This document shows, piece after piece, positions 1 through 8,439 of a stretch of DNA of 64,000 nt. Location: positions 872,547-936,546 of the forward strand of contig NZ_LGIQ01000009.1 in NCBI RefSeq assembly GCF_001187725.1. Direction: 5' to 3'. A program made the translations under genes and the position numbers. The stretch comes from Brevibacillus reuszeri. Lineage in GTDB: Bacteria; Bacillota; Bacilli; Brevibacillales; Brevibacillaceae. Position 1 is the stretch's first letter. Each line of letters starts with the position of its first letter. The notes beneath the pieces were generated by a model. It worked only from the letters and a program-made list of their open reading frames with translations, was not told where the DNA came from and made no database searches.

Positions 1-698
1 CCAAAGGGCGGATCGATCGGCTTGAACGATGCCGAGGCACCCGAATACCGATAGGCAATATTGTTGGACTCGATTCCCACCTGCCACTCCGAATTCAAAA
101 AGGCTTTGACTCCTTCATCGCTTAACCGATAGCTGGAGATGCCCATCACCATGCGTATATCGACAGACGATGAAAACTTGGGCATATACTCCTCAGGTAT
201 TCTCATACCGACATGATGAAATACTCCTGGTAACGGCTCGCCGATTATGATCTCATCCCCTGCCATCAGCTTACGGCCATGGAAGCCCCCAAGCTGGCTG
301 AGTGTGTAGGTCGAACGAGACCCGAGAACATGCGGAACTTGTATGCCACCGGAGACACACAAGTACGATTTCACTCCTCTTTTCATAGAACGGAGGGTTA
401 AAATATCACCTTCCTGCACGCAGATCGTCTCCCACATCGGTATGACTGACCCGTTCAACTTTACGTCCAATGGTGCCCCGGTAATGGCTATGACTGTTTT
501 TTTGCGCACCTCGATTTCAGGACCTAGCAGCGTAATTTCGAGAGCCGCATAATCTACGGGATTTCCCAGTAAAATGTTTCCCAGAACGTAGGAGTACCTG
601 TCAGCAGCACCCGAAGGAGGAACGCCCAGGTGGTAGTAATCTTTGCGTCCCATATCTTGGACCAATGTTTGCAGTCCGCCGTCCCGGATGTAAAGCAT
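1..698 (-). CDS. pxpC: 5-oxoprolinase subunit C-like / biotin-dependent carboxyltransferase domain protein (second copy, 3' end outside window)
   Basis: I translated the minus strand from an ATG at 698 and read about 232 residues without a stop to the window edge, so the C-terminus is missing. The protein opens MLYIRDGGLQTLVQDMGR and contains PPSGAADRYSY, MWETI and SRSTYTL, all typical of the CT_A_B domain of PxpC/KipA and urea carboxylase. PxpC works with PxpB and PxpA in ATP-dependent 5-oxoproline opening; in urea carboxylase the same domain transfers carboxyl groups. It is clearly paralogous to the gene at 5914-6882. Its ATG shares one base with the preceding stop (TAATG), so it is translationally coupled to pxpB2. 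The actual substrate of this copy is unknown. Confidence 0.88.
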   Translation of the reverse strand, partial: MLYIRDGGLQTLVQDMGRKDYYHLGVPPSGAADRYSYVLGNILLGNPVDYAALEITLLGPEIEVRKKTVIAITGAPLDVKLNGSVIPMWETICVQEGDILTLRSMKRGVKSYLCVSGGIQVPHVLGSRSTYTLSQLGGFHGRKLMAGDEIIIGEPLPGVFHHVGMRIPEEYMPKFSSSVDIRMVMGISSYRLSDEGVKAFLNSEWQVGIESNNIAYRYSGASASFKPIDPPF

Positions 699-1585
699 TA
701 AAATCCCTCCATGAGCTGTGTCAAATACGCTTTTTTGTTTGCAAAATACTCCTCTGTGGAGAAATCAACATGCTTGATACGATAACGATACTCCCCCGCA
801 TTTACCTGCCCGATAATCTGGTTATATTCGGCTTCATTCACTGGACGATGCTTCCATATGTCGCCGGGTCTTGCCAAAAAGAACGTGTCTTTCAGGTCAT
901 GAAGTCTCCCTGATTGATCAAAAACGGGTACTGCCGCCGTCCCGATAAGCTGATAGCTGCCAGGAGCGTGCAAGGGATAGATCACAGTAAAAGCACCACC
1001 AAGTCCCACGGCTAGACTTGGCGTATCCGTACGTGGACTGCTGTATTTCGGCGTTTGGATGATTTGCTGCTGTTCCAGCCCTAATGGATACTCCCATGCC
1101 GTCCCTGGAATAAACCCCATCATCGTAATCAGATAGGGGCTGGATGAGTGGGCCTCGATAAATTCCTCCTTGGATGCAAAATGATTCAGCTTCATGACCA
1201 GCTCGAAGTCACTCATCGCATCATGCGAAATATTTCGCTCCGAAAAGCGACGACTGTACTCCTGTGTAAACGGATCATCGTACCAGATCGGAATTTCTAC
1301 GATTCGCACCTGCATATTCAGCTCGGAAGGATTACTTTTGGTGATATCGATTTCTTTCAAATACTCCAGCAAATCAACTGGAGAAATGACTTCCGGATCA
1401 AAACGGATAATATACGAAGAATTGGACGGGCAAATATCATGCACGCCAGGAATGTCCCGCTTGCGCAATTCATTTGTCACCGCCAAAGCTTTGAAATTAC
1501 TTTCTTCACTCATATCCCGAGAGATTTCCGCGTAAATGTATTCGTCTCCTCCAAAGTCAAAACGGGTTTCGGGCAAGGTAAACAT
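698..1585 (-). CDS. pxpB: 5-oxoprolinase subunit B-like / allophanate hydrolase subunit 1 family (second copy)
   Basis: This 295-residue protein has the CT_C_D (KipI/PxpB) fold signature. It shows DICPSNSSYIIRFDPE near residue 50, MMGFIPGTAWE in the middle, then a proline/arginine segment and a GLGGAFTVIYP stretch. It closely resembles the paralogue at 6875-7759 and is longer than classical PxpB (about 240 residues), in line with the carboxyltransferase-associated branch. An AGAGAGGAGC ribosome-binding site precedes the ATG. It lies 25 bp after the sigma-54 activator gene and is coupled to pxpC2, so the three probably form one transcript. The family is certain; the reaction is inferred. Confidence 0.87.
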   Translation of the reverse strand: MFTLPETRFDFGGDEYIYAEISRDMSEESNFKALAVTNELRKRDIPGVHDICPSNSSYIIRFDPEVISPVDLLEYLKEIDITKSNPSELNMQVRIVEIPIWYDDPFTQEYSRRFSERNISHDAMSDFELVMKLNHFASKEEFIEAHSSSPYLITMMGFIPGTAWEYPLGLEQQQIIQTPKYSSPRTDTPSLAVGLGGAFTVIYPLHAPGSYQLIGTAAVPVFDQSGRLHDLKDTFFLARPGDIWKHRPVNEAEYNQIIGQVNAGEYRYRIKHVDFSTEEYFANKKAYLTQLMEGF

Positions 1586-1610
1586 CCGAAATGCTCCTCT
1601 CTATCCACAA

Positions 1611-3716
1611 TCATTGAAGTCTTCGTTGCATGCGTCTGCTTACCGTCGCGGGACTGACCCCTAAAATTTTCGCTACGCGTGCTGCCGTACCGTATTTTTT
1701 CAGCGCCAGCGAGATCAACTGATTTTCCACTTCCTCCACGGCATCTTTTAACGGCATAATATCGAGAACCACAGTCTTGTTTTCCCGGGCGAGCGGTTCT
1801 TCCTTAAACAGATTGGGAATGACATCCTGCGTCCCGATGCTATCCGAGCGAGTCTTTACTACGAGTCTTTCGATGACATTTTGCAGCTCTCGGACATTCC
1901 CCGGCCACGAATATCCTTCGAGCATATGCAAGGCATCCCGATTAATGCTCTTCTCCAGCGCGTACATCTCGTTGAATTCCTTTAGAAAATGGATCGCCAA
2001 CGGAATGATGTCCGCAATGCGCTTGCGTAAAGGTGGGATCTCAATCGGAACGACGTATAGACGATAAAAGAGATCTTCCCGAAATTTCTGACTTCTTACA
2101 AGCTCCTTCATGTTTTGATTCGTCGCCACAATTATCCTGATGTCCACAGGAATCGTACGGGTTCCTCCTACTCTCATAATCTCTCTTTCTTGCAGGACGC
2201 GAAGTAGCTTCACTTGCATGTTATAAGGCAGCTCTGTGACCTCATCGAGAAAAATACTTCCCTTGTGTCCCATTTCAAACATGCCCGGCTTTCCTTTTTG
2301 ATCCGCTCCCGTAAAAGCCCCTTTTTCGTACCCAAACAATTCGCTTTCGATCAAGCTTTCAGGGAGCGCTCCACAGTTTACGCGAATAAAAGGCTCGTTT
2401 TTTCTCATGCTGAATTCGTGGATGGCTTGGGCAAACACTTCTTTTCCAACGCCTGATTCCCCGACCAACAGCACAGTCGAATCTACCTTGGCAATATGCT
2501 TGAGCTCATCAACCAGGCTCTCCATCACTTGCGATCGGTAGACAAGCTTTTTGTGATTCGCCTGGCGCGTAGCCAGTTCAGACGCATCAGTTGCAGGAGT
2601 CACCTCTAAATCGGAGCGCAGCACATGAATACCCGTAATGTCTCTTGACAGGATGACGATCTTCTCCAGCTGGTCACCATGAAATACAGGGGTTGCCACA
2701 GACCATACCATTCTGCCGCTTTTTGATTCCTGAATCAGAGATAGCTTTTTCTTTTGCGTCATACATAAATCGGCGATGTTCGGATAAAAAATGCCTGCTT
2801 TCTCGAGCTGATACACATCACTTTCGATCAGTTGCTCCGGATGCTGCACCTGCCAAAACTCTTGCAGGAAGGTGCCTGCGATCCGCACAATTTTCCCCGC
2901 ATGATTGACAACCACGATCTGCTCGTTTTCCGAGGAATAGATCGCCTGCAGATCATCGGTTATGTTGCGGACGAACTCCAATTCGTTCATGGCTTCTCCC
3001 AGCCGCTCACGGTGAGAAAATATATGTACAATGCCAATAATCTTTCCATGCTCGTATAAAGGGGAGAAATTACCGCTCGTCCGTTTGAAATTGATCGAGC
3101 TCTCCACACTCAATAATTGCTTGCCTGAAAGAACCTCATCCAGATCTTTATCAATCGTAAGCAAAGCTTTGTAATTGCGGTATTGAAGCACACTTTTGGG
3201 CAGGCCAAGAATTTGCTCCGCCGTTTCATTCATAAAAGAGATTTCAAAATGAGAGTCAGTCGTAATGATGCCGATTCCTGAGCTGTTAAAGATGTGATTC
3301 AACTGTTCCAGCTTGTACTGCCCCAGCCGATTCCGCGCATCTCGCGCACTGGTGTAGCCCGTAATTTTTCCACTCTGATCCACACCTAGTACAACCGAAA
3401 TGTTGTGAAAGAAGGCGATCGGACTATCAACGGGTACTTTCACCATATCCTTTTGGTATTCAACCTGATCCAAGAGGTTGCCCGTCGCCTGGATTTGCTT
3501 CAAAAGTGAGCTGCGGTCGATATAGCCGACAATTCCTTGCTGTTCATTTCCAATCAGCAATCTGGTCAATTTGCTTTCCTGCATGAAATCGAGAGCTTCC
3601 TGTAATGTACTTTCTATCGGTAAATGGATTGAAACCGGATGCAAGATATCGTTCCATACCAGCAAGCTATCCCCTCCGAAAGCATGAATTTTTAGAAAAC
3701 TCACCCTCTCTAGCAT
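1611..3716 (-). CDS. sigma-54-dependent transcriptional activator (CBS-PAS-PAS-AAA-Fis)
   Basis: The 701-residue reading frame holds an N-terminal CBS pair (about 25-130) and two PAS-like sensor regions (about 140-240 and 255-370). A sigma-54 AAA+ domain follows (about 395-630) with Walker A GESGVGKE, the sigma-54 contact loop GAFTGA, Walker B SIFLDEV and the arginine-finger region FREDLFYRL. A Fis-type helix-turn-helix ends the protein (ARVAKILGVSPATVSRRMQ). The intact GAFTGA loop means it should truly activate sigma-54 RNA polymerase. It lies between the pxp operon and pxpB2C2, and a sigma-54 promoter stands upstream of coxG, so it is the likely activator of this pathway, sensing a metabolite through PAS/CBS. 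The start is uncertain: a TTG with GGAGGGG in front, about 17 codons downstream, is also plausible. Confidence 0.93.
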   Translation of the reverse strand: MLERVSFLKIHAFGGDSLLVWNDILHPVSIHLPIESTLQEALDFMQESKLTRLLIGNEQQGIVGYIDRSSLLKQIQATGNLLDQVEYQKDMVKVPVDSPIAFFHNISVVLGVDQSGKITGYTSARDARNRLGQYKLEQLNHIFNSSGIGIITTDSHFEISFMNETAEQILGLPKSVLQYRNYKALLTIDKDLDEVLSGKQLLSVESSINFKRTSGNFSPLYEHGKIIGIVHIFSHRERLGEAMNELEFVRNITDDLQAIYSSENEQIVVVNHAGKIVRIAGTFLQEFWQVQHPEQLIESDVYQLEKAGIFYPNIADLCMTQKKKLSLIQESKSGRMVWSVATPVFHGDQLEKIVILSRDITGIHVLRSDLEVTPATDASELATRQANHKKLVYRSQVMESLVDELKHIAKVDSTVLLVGESGVGKEVFAQAIHEFSMRKNEPFIRVNCGALPESLIESELFGYEKGAFTGADQKGKPGMFEMGHKGSIFLDEVTELPYNMQVKLLRVLQEREIMRVGGTRTIPVDIRIIVATNQNMKELVRSQKFREDLFYRLYVVPIEIPPLRKRIADIIPLAIHFLKEFNEMYALEKSINRDALHMLEGYSWPGNVRELQNVIERLVVKTRSDSIGTQDVIPNLFKEEPLARENKTVVLDIMPLKDAVEEVENQLISLALKKYGTAARVAKILGVSPATVSRRMQRRLQ

Positions 3717-3751
3717 ACCAATCTTTTCATATGTATGGGAGATTGATTACG

Positions 3752-3787
3752 AAAAAGAAGAAGCTGAACGCGAAAGGCGATCAGCTT
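3752..3787 (-). terminator. Rho-independent terminator after pxpA
   Basis: On the minus strand the pxpA stop codon lies inside a hairpin: AAGCTGA pairs with TCAGCTT, then CGC with GCG across a CTTTC loop, followed by CTTCTTTTT. It should end most transcripts of the coxG-pxpA operon before the activator gene. Confidence 0.7.
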
Positions 3788-4539
3788 GCCTGAATCGGTG
3801 CTACTGTTATACCTGTGGCGCGCAGTGCTTCATAAATATGCTTGATGAGGATGGGAGCTCCTGGGGTGTCGCCGTGAATGCAAACCGTTTCGGCATGAAC
3901 ACTCGCTTCTTCTCCATATGGGGTCACTACAATCCCCTCTTTTACCATGCGAACTACGCGTGCTGCCATCATCTCGTAATTTTCAATCGTGGGTCCTGTT
4001 CTCGTAAGGACAATCGAACCGGTCTTGGTATGCTCTCGGTCTGCGTATACTTCTTTCGCAATCGGGATGCCCATTTGTCTGCCGACTTCTTCCATAGCCG
4101 AATTTTGCAGGGCAAATACAATCATTCTATTTGATACCCGTCCCAATGCTTCCAATATGGCTCGGGCCAGCTTTTCATCGTCCATGGCCATCATGTACAG
4201 GGCACCATGCGGTTTGCAATGCCGTAGCTCCATGTGATAATAGGTAGCGAACTCACGCAGGGCACCAACCTGATACATGATGTAATCGCGGATTTCATTT
4301 GGCGTGCAGGACATGTATCGCCTACCGAAGCCGATCGAATCTGGAAAACCCGGATGAGCTCCGATTGCGACATCATACTCCTTTGCCATCTGAACGGTTT
4401 TGTGCATCACATGAGGGTCGCCTGCATGGTAGCCACACGCAATATTTGCGGAGGAAATGTATTTGATCATTTCCTCATCATTGCCCATTTGATACAGGCC
4501 AAAGCTCTCCCCCATGTCGCAGTTCAAATCGACCTTCAT
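3781..4539 (-). CDS. pxpA: 5-oxoprolinase subunit A-like, LamB/YcsF family
   Basis: This 252-residue protein starts MKVDLNCDMGESFG, the signature of the LamB/YcsF (PxpA) family, and also has ANIACGYHAGD, AIGAHPGFPD, KPHGALYN-like KPHGALYMM and VCIHGDTPGA. Its length is normal (about 250). PxpA is the catalytic hydrolase subunit that, with PxpB and PxpC and ATP, opens 5-oxoproline to glutamate. Here it is the last gene of the operon, 16 bp after the broken biotin carboxylase, with a GGGGGGAT ribosome-binding site. The molybdenum hydroxylase in the same operon suggests that the substrate could be an oxidised nitrogen heterocycle rather than 5-oxoproline itself; that is inference. Confidence 0.92.
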   Translation of the reverse strand: MKVDLNCDMGESFGLYQMGNDEEMIKYISSANIACGYHAGDPHVMHKTVQMAKEYDVAIGAHPGFPDSIGFGRRYMSCTPNEIRDYIMYQVGALREFATYYHMELRHCKPHGALYMMAMDDEKLARAILEALGRVSNRMIVFALQNSAMEEVGRQMGIPIAKEVYADREHTKTGSIVLTRTGPTIENYEMMAARVVRMVKEGIVVTPYGEEASVHAETVCIHGDTPGAPILIKHIYEALRATGITVAPIQAS

Positions 4540-4555
4540 GTTATCCCCCCTGCTG

Positions 4556-5602
4556 TCATCCTTTAAGAAGCGTCTCTACAAATTTGGTATTGTAGTTTCC
4601 GGCTTGAAAAGCTGAATCATCCATAATCGATGCTAATAAGGGCAAATTGTTTTTGATCCCGCTCACTGTGCAATGTTGCAAAGCTTGTTGCATTTTTTCA
4701 ATGGCTTCCGCTCTGCTTGCACCATGCGTTATCATCTTGCCAATCATCGGATCATAAAACGGGGTTACCTGATCTCCTTGCGTCACAGCAAATTCCAAAC
4801 GTGCCTCTTCCGGCGCAATCAAAGTGTCGATCTTCCCGGGTGAAGGCATAAAGGTACGAGGGTCTTCTGCATATACCCGACACTCGATAGCGTGACCGGA
4901 TGGAGTAGCTGGGATTTCGTCTCGATCAATAGGTACATTGGCTGCAATTTTAAGCTGCCACTCGACCAAATCGACGCCACTGATTTCTTCTGTGACTGGA
5001 TGCTCCACTTGAATTCGTGTGTTCATTTCCAAAAAGTAATACTGACCATGCTCATCCACAATGAATTCCATCGTGCCAACATTCGTATAGCCAATGCTTT
5101 CGGCACCTTTGACCGCTGCAGCACACAATGCTTCACGTGCCTTGGGATCAAGAAACGGTGATGGCGCTTCCTCAAGTGAACGAAGAGCTCCATCCACTCC
5201 AGGAACGATTTAAATCCCCGCCGCCTTCATCTGCTTGCGAGCCGCGATTTTGTCTCCCATTAATCGTATGATAGAAGCTGAGGGTCCAATGAACGTAATC
5301 CCTTCTTCCGTGCAGCGTTCCGCAAAGCTAGCATTCTCCGCCAAAAAACCATACCCCGGATGAATGGCATCTGCTCCTGTTTGTTTCGCAGCCTGAATGA
5401 TCGCCTCAAGGTCAAGATAGCTTTTTTTGACTGGTGCTGGTCCAATAAGAACCGCCTCATCTGCTTCCTTAACAAACAAAGCCGCTGCATCTGCTTCCGA
5501 GTAAACAGCTACCGTAGAAATAGACAAGCGTTTGCAGGTACGGATTATACAGCGAGCAATTTCACCCCTGTTGGCTATTAGCACTTTTTTGAAATAACGC
5601 AT
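4556..5602 (-). pseudogene. accC: biotin carboxylase (AccC family), broken by a stop codon and an internal deletion
   Basis: The N-terminal piece starts at 5602 after GGAGGACTTC and reads [17 protein letters not shown] through [11 protein letters not shown] to [16 protein letters not shown], where a TAA at 5212-5210 interrupts the frame. The same frame continues directly as IVPGVDGALRSLEEAPSPF and runs on through FLEMNTRIQVEHPV to the normal C-terminus. A biotin carboxylase should have roughly 90-100 residues between the SLEEA and EEAPSP segments, including the glycine-rich ATP-grasp loop; these are absent. The total is about 348 codons instead of about 450. Neither half could be an active enzyme. 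The carrier and carboxyltransferase genes around it are intact, so loss of this gene would leave the split carboxylase dependent on another AccC. Confidence 0.88.
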
Positions 5603-5651
5603 GAAGTCCTCCATTTTATCCACGCTGTTGTTCGAGATGGCATGTGGTGGT

Positions 5652-5894
5652 CTATTTCAGGATGACAAGCTCCTGGTCAACATCGACAATGCTTTCATTT
5701 TCAACTGCAAAGCTCATAACCACTCCGTCTGCTTCAACCTTTACCTCGTAGAAATTTTTCATGACCTCGATCAATCCGACGATATCACCAGATTTGACCG
5801 TATCCCCTTCCTGCACATAGTCTGGCTGATCTGGACTCGGCTTGCGGTAGAAAACGCCAGGAAGTGGCGAGAGAATCACTTTTTTATCACTCAT
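5652..5894 (-). CDS. accB: small biotin carboxyl carrier protein (AccB-like, biotin/lipoyl domain)
   Basis: The 80-residue protein is a single biotinyl domain: [13 protein letters not shown] at the N-terminus, [22 protein letters not shown] holding the biotinylated lysine in EVMK, and a typical EADGVV-EN-VDVDQ C-terminal half. The second residue of the usual EAMKM motif is V and the last is N, as in carriers encoded next to PxpBC-type carboxyltransferases. A GGAGGAACCAGC ribosome-binding site precedes the ATG. It sits between pxpC and the broken biotin carboxylase and should shuttle carboxyl groups between those activities. It lacks the long N-terminal dimerisation part of housekeeping AccB. 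Confidence 0.9.
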   Translation of the reverse strand: MSDKKVILSPLPGVFYRKPSPDQPDYVQEGDTVKSGDIVGLIEVMKNFYEVKVEADGVVMSFAVENESIVDVDQELVILK

Positions 5895-5913
5895 GCTGGT
5901 TCCTCCTGTTTCT

Positions 5914-6882
5914 TCATAATGTTGCTGCGATTCGTGACAGCTTTGCCTGTGTATCTCTTCTCACTTTCAGAGCTTCCTCCAGGGCAACAGACACGAAGCG
6001 AACTTTATCATTCGTTTTGATTTGTCCCATCCGATTCAAATCGGTGCTGATAACGGTCGCAATTGTCGCGTATCCCCCGCCTGTGACGGCATCATGCAAA
6101 AGTACAATCGGCTCCACGCCATCCGGTACCTGAATCGAACCAATCGGATAACCAAGGTCGGTTACATTGGACGGATTGCTGCCCGCACCAAAGGGCTGTT
6201 CTCGTTCGACGAATTTCAATCGCTCACCGCGATGACGATAGCCGATGCGATTGGCTTCTGGTGTTACCGTCCATTCAGTATGAAAGAACGTTTCCTTGCT
6301 CTCCTCTGTCAACCGATAGCTGCAAAGACCGACAATGACCCTGACCTCATGAGATTTACTGAAGACAGGAATGTCTGCATCTGAAATGTTGCTGCCTACC
6401 GGTACATCCTTTTCTTTCATATCTGCCGTTTGCAGTACATCTCCTGCTGCGAGTGGTCTTCCCTGATATCCGCCAATACCGATCAATGTATAGGTGGAAC
6501 GGGAATTCATGATGAGCGGCACATCAATTCCGCCTTCGATAGCCAGATAGACCCGCGCACCTGACTTGACGAAATCAAAGGAAAGTACATCCCCTGCCTT
6601 GATTGCCAGCGTCTCCCACATCGGTACGGCTTGCCCATTGATTTTAGGGGGGATGTGACCACCTGTTAGACTTATTATGGTATCTGCTTCGAATTCGAGC
6701 TCGGGGCCGAGGTACGTAATCTCCAAAGCTGCTGCATGCGGTGCATTTCCTACCAATAGATTGGCTACTGTGTATGAGTATTGGTCCATCGCCCCGGAGG
6801 GAGGCATACCGATTTCATAAAAGCCGATTCTGCCCCTGTCCTGCACAGTTGTTTGCAGACCTGCTTTCAGCACTTTAATCAT
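5914..6882 (-). CDS. pxpC: 5-oxoprolinase subunit C-like / biotin-dependent carboxyltransferase
   Basis: This 322-residue protein begins MIKVLKAGLQTTVQDRGRIG and contains PPSGAMDQYSY, GGHIPPKING, MWETLAIKAGD and SRSTYTLIGIGG. These are the CT_A_B (KipA/PxpC, urea carboxylase C-terminal) hallmarks, and the length is normal. The start overlaps the end of pxpB by 8 bp, showing coupled translation of the two subunits, which form a complex in this family. With the biotin carrier and the biotin carboxylase downstream, the set has all the parts of urea carboxylase split onto separate genes. Its exact role, carboxyl transfer or 5-oxoproline activation, cannot be decided from sequence. Confidence 0.92.
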   Translation of the reverse strand: MIKVLKAGLQTTVQDRGRIGFYEIGMPPSGAMDQYSYTVANLLVGNAPHAAALEITYLGPELEFEADTIISLTGGHIPPKINGQAVPMWETLAIKAGDVLSFDFVKSGARVYLAIEGGIDVPLIMNSRSTYTLIGIGGYQGRPLAAGDVLQTADMKEKDVPVGSNISDADIPVFSKSHEVRVIVGLCSYRLTEESKETFFHTEWTVTPEANRIGYRHRGERLKFVEREQPFGAGSNPSNVTDLGYPIGSIQVPDGVEPIVLLHDAVTGGGYATIATVISTDLNRMGQIKTNDKVRFVSVALEEALKVRRDTQAKLSRIAATL

Positions 6883-7759
6883 GGTATAGCCTCCTCATGA
6901 CGTTCTCCGCGAAAGAATCCAGATCGGCAAGTACCTCTTTCGGGGTAAAAGTGAATTCTTGCTTTTGATACGAAAACGTGCCGTTCTCGACCTGCTTACG
7001 AATGTCATCGTACTCTTCGCGGTTGATGCTGCGGTAGCGGAAAATATCACCCTGTTGCGGAAAGACCATGGACTCTTTAAAATCAGGAAGTGTTTGCTCT
7101 TTTTGATAGATAGGCGCCGGGGCAATTCCGTAGAGCTGGTATCCACCTGCGCCTTGTACTGGATAAATGACAGAGAAAGCACCACCAAATCCAAACGCAC
7201 GCTCAGGTGTAAAGGTTCTTGGCCGAACGTATTTCGGAACCTCGATCTGCTTTTCTCGCTGTACCATCTGGAAGCACCATGGCAATCCTGGAACGAATCC
7301 AATCATGGAGACGAGAAACGGTGCACTTGTTATCGCTGCGATAAACTCCTCCGTACTGTCATATCCATTTATCCGGGCAGAATATTGCAGGTCCGTTGCT
7401 TCCGGGTCCTGATGTCTATCGCGAAAACGCATCAGAGCCTCATGTGTCCACGGGTCTTCAAACAGGACAGGAACATCTACCAGTCGGGAGGAAATCGTCA
7501 CATCAAACGGATCTGTCGTTTGTTCAATATCTTTTAATTCGTCCATCAGCCAGGCTGGATCGACAATATCAGGATTAAAGCGGATCATGTAAGAGGCATT
7601 GGATGGACATATATCCAAAATCCCTTCAATCTGTCGCTCCTTCAGCTTTCGCGTAATCGTCATGCCAGTGAAATTGGACTTCAGACTCATCTCTTCGGAA
7701 AGCTGAACGAAAATAAACTCGTCGCCTCCGTATTCATATAAGGTTTTCATCGTACTCAT
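6875..7759 (-). CDS. pxpB: 5-oxoprolinase subunit B-like / allophanate hydrolase subunit 1 family
   Basis: A 294-residue CT_C_D domain protein (KipI/PxpB). It shows YEYGGDEFIFVQL at the start, DICPSNASYMIRFNPD, MIGFVPGLPWCF and GFGGAFSVIYPVQGAGGYQL. Start ATG at 7759 follows GGTGAGGGATC. It overlaps pxpC by 8 bp and is a close paralogue of the gene at 698-1585. In PxpABC it supplies part of the ATP-dependent activation step; in urea carboxylase the equivalent domain is part of the carboxyltransferase. It belongs to the same operon as the molybdenum hydroxylase genes, 54 bp after the nucleotidyltransferase gene. Confidence 0.91.
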   Translation of the reverse strand: MSTMKTLYEYGGDEFIFVQLSEEMSLKSNFTGMTITRKLKERQIEGILDICPSNASYMIRFNPDIVDPAWLMDELKDIEQTTDPFDVTISSRLVDVPVLFEDPWTHEALMRFRDRHQDPEATDLQYSARINGYDSTEEFIAAITSAPFLVSMIGFVPGLPWCFQMVQREKQIEVPKYVRPRTFTPERAFGFGGAFSVIYPVQGAGGYQLYGIAPAPIYQKEQTLPDFKESMVFPQQGDIFRYRSINREEYDDIRKQVENGTFSYQKQEFTFTPKEVLADLDSFAENVMRRLYHD

Positions 7760-7813
7760 GATCCCTCACCCCCATAGTTGAGTGTCTCAAAAGAATGCAT
7801 ACTCATCAGATGC

Positions 7814-8419
7814 TCATGATATGTGCTCTGCTTGTTCAAAATCTTCACGCGTATCGATGTCAAGGTGAATACCAGGATCATCGACAGGTAAAAATATGCG
7901 CTTCATACTTGCCAGCACTGTTTTTGCCCCTTGATCGCCCTCTACCTGATCAAATTGACCCTCGTATACGTTTCCGAACCATACGGGATGACCTGGTTTT
8001 TCACGATACGTAGGCTGTATGACGAACGGCTCTCTTCTCTCGCCCATGTTCTTCTGCCCCATTTCCCAAAGACGCTGCACCGTCTCGCTTTTGATAAAGG
8101 GCTGATCCCCAAGAAAGACGACAACAGAGGTATGCAAGTCCAGCGCCCTCTCCATTCCCGCTTTAAACGACGTGCTTTGCCCGAGCAGGTATGCTGGATT
8201 GACCATCCATTGAAAACGAGGATCGGGAATGGAAATCGTATGCTGGATACGCTCTGCTTCGTGCCCGATCACGGTAATCACCTGGGCAAAATCCGCTTTC
8301 AATACCAGCCGAATGACATGCTCCAGCATCGGATAGCCTTGCCAAGAAAGGAGCTGCTTCGCCGTGCCCATTCTGGATGCCGTACCAGCAGCCAATATGA
8401 CTGCACATCCCTGTTGCAT
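7814..8419 (-). CDS. mocA: MobA-like molybdenum cofactor cytidylyl/nucleotidyltransferase
   Basis: The protein (201 residues from the chosen start) is a nucleotide-diphospho-transferase. It has the nucleotide-binding motif VILAAGTASRMGTAKQLL at the N-terminus, LGDQPF (metal-binding Asp) in the middle, and HPVWF and GDQGAKT-type motifs toward the C-terminus. Family members such as MocA attach CMP to molybdopterin to make the dinucleotide cofactor used by CoxL/xanthine dehydrogenase proteins. I chose MQQGCAV at 8419 because AGGAGAGGAGCC lies at correct spacing; an upstream ATG at 8458 would put that site inside the coding region. Its place between xdhC and pxpB fits cofactor maturation for the hydroxylase. 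Confidence 0.88.
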   Translation of the reverse strand: MQQGCAVILAAGTASRMGTAKQLLSWQGYPMLEHVIRLVLKADFAQVITVIGHEAERIQHTISIPDPRFQWMVNPAYLLGQSTSFKAGMERALDLHTSVVVFLGDQPFIKSETVQRLWEMGQKNMGERREPFVIQPTYREKPGHPVWFGNVYEGQFDQVEGDQGAKTVLASMKRIFLPVDDPGIHLDIDTREDFEQAEHIS

Positions 8420-8439
8420 AAAAGGCTCCTCTCCTTTTT

